NCBI GenBank assembly: GCA_016869975.1
Contig: VGCZ01000013.1
Span: 48,864 to 112,863, forward strand
DNA length: 64,000 nucleotides
Source of the DNA: Alphaproteobacteria bacterium
GTDB lineage: Bacteria; Pseudomonadota; Alphaproteobacteria; Reyranellales; Reyranellaceae
Direction: 5' to 3'
A model generated the notes under the pieces. It was given only the letters and a program-made list of their open reading frames with translations, did no database searches and was not told the DNA's origin. Positions 63,688-64,000 of the stretch are shown here, one piece after another (position 1 is the stretch's first letter; the number at the start of each line of letters is the position of its first letter). The translations under genes and the position numbers were made by a program.

Positions 63688-64000
63688 GGTCGTTTTCGAC
63701 TACCTCGACCCGCCGGTTCCGGCCGGGCTGCGCGTCGTCGACGTGCCGGTGATCGACGCCACCGAGTCCTCGATCAAGGGCTTCGGCCAGATCGTGCGCG
63801 ATCCGCATGCGCATCGCATCGAGATCGTCAAATGGCCGGTGCGGGGATGGCGCCGGCTCGACGCCGGCACCGGCGACGACCGGCACCGGCGACGAAGGCG
63901 GCACGACGGAGGGCGTCTTCGCCTGCGAGTGGAAGGGCAACCGTCTTTACGGGCGCAACGAAGCGGTCGGCGGCCACTACGTCATCGGCTTCCGCCAGCC
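63680..64000 (+). pseudogene. unrecognised protein, frameshifted by a 16-bp duplication and cut by the window end
   Basis: The frame from ATG 63680 reads AEVVFDYLDPPVPAGLRV and IVKWPVRGWRRLDAGTGD, then shifts at an exact 16-bp tandem repeat. With one copy removed it continues EGGTTEGVFACEWKGNRLYG and RNEAVGGHYVIGFRQ to the window end, a plausible single protein. I do not recognise the family with confidence; ureidoglycolate-lyase or cupin-like proteins are possibilities. It overlaps the LLM gene, so it is probably co-transcribed. Confidence 0.7.
63864..63895. repeat. perfect 16-bp tandem duplication
   Basis: CCGGCACCGGCGACGA at 63864-63879 is repeated exactly at 63880-63895 and shifts the reading frame of the gene it lies in. 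Confidence 0.95.

Overview
The window is GC-rich, densely coded chromosomal DNA, most likely from a free-living alphaproteobacterium. The markers are the F1-ATPase inhibitor zeta subunit (DUF1476), an aapJQMP general amino-acid ABC transporter, a purC-purS-purQ-purL-bolA-grxD cluster, and the dispersed intergenic palindrome whose translation gives the well-known false peptide CHPERSEGS. Lineage below class cannot be fixed from the sequence. No tRNA, rRNA, IS element, prophage or CRISPR array was seen. Codon usage looks uniform, so this is ordinary chromosome rather than an island.

Layout. 1-1.6 kb: the end of a TctC/Bug receptor and rpsD with a clear promoter and structured leader. 1.7-7.5 kb (minus): a four-gene operon of a membrane-fused spermidine-synthase-like protein, two isoaspartyl-methyltransferase-like proteins with Tat-like signals, and a 5'-nucleotidase-family phosphatase. 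7.7-11 kb: two paralogous oligopeptide-type receptors. 11-14.7 kb: a diiron ferritin-like protein, a phosphonopyruvate hydrolase-like enzyme, a zinc deacylase and an HxlR regulator. 15.1-24.4 kb: a selenocysteine formate dehydrogenase (alpha, beta, gamma), fdhE, a Sel1-repeat protein, two unknown genes, then a GcvH-like lipoyl carrier, a DsrE-like protein and a lipoate-protein ligase. 24.4-26.5 kb: gmd and fcl (GDP-L-fucose). 26.5-29.5 kb: a third receptor and an iron alcohol dehydrogenase. 29.5-32.2 kb: an ECF sigma/anti-sigma pair with secreted glycine-rich and surface-antigen-like proteins. 32.3-36.9 kb: the purine/BolA/Grx cluster. 37-42.6 kb: a second diiron paralogue, a phosphatase, an SDR, the zeta subunit, paired MaoC-type hydratases and an AhpD-like gene that reads as a second selenoprotein. 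42.7-50.2 kb: hydantoinase/oxoprolinase hyuA (frameshifted) and hyuB, purB, an HAD phosphatase and an FAH-family hydrolase. 51.6-56 kb: aapJQMP. 56.3-64 kb: an M23 peptidase, an MlrC-type M81 protein, a D-cysteine desulfhydrase-like enzyme with divergent marR, a thioesterase, an SDR, an LLM flavoprotein and a frameshifted gene cut by the window end.

Three themes stand out. (1) Selenium and sulfur carriers: two in-frame UGA codons, each followed at the right distance by a bacterial SECIS-like hairpin, and a lipoyl-carrier/DsrE/lipoate-ligase group beside the formate dehydrogenase. (2) Four perfect tandem duplications (84, 54, 17 and 16 bp), all inside coding sequence, two of them frame-breaking; this may be an assembly-join artefact or real slippage and affects how four genes are read. 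(3) An ECF-controlled cell-surface module whose anti-sigma factor appears fused to a surface-antigen-like domain.
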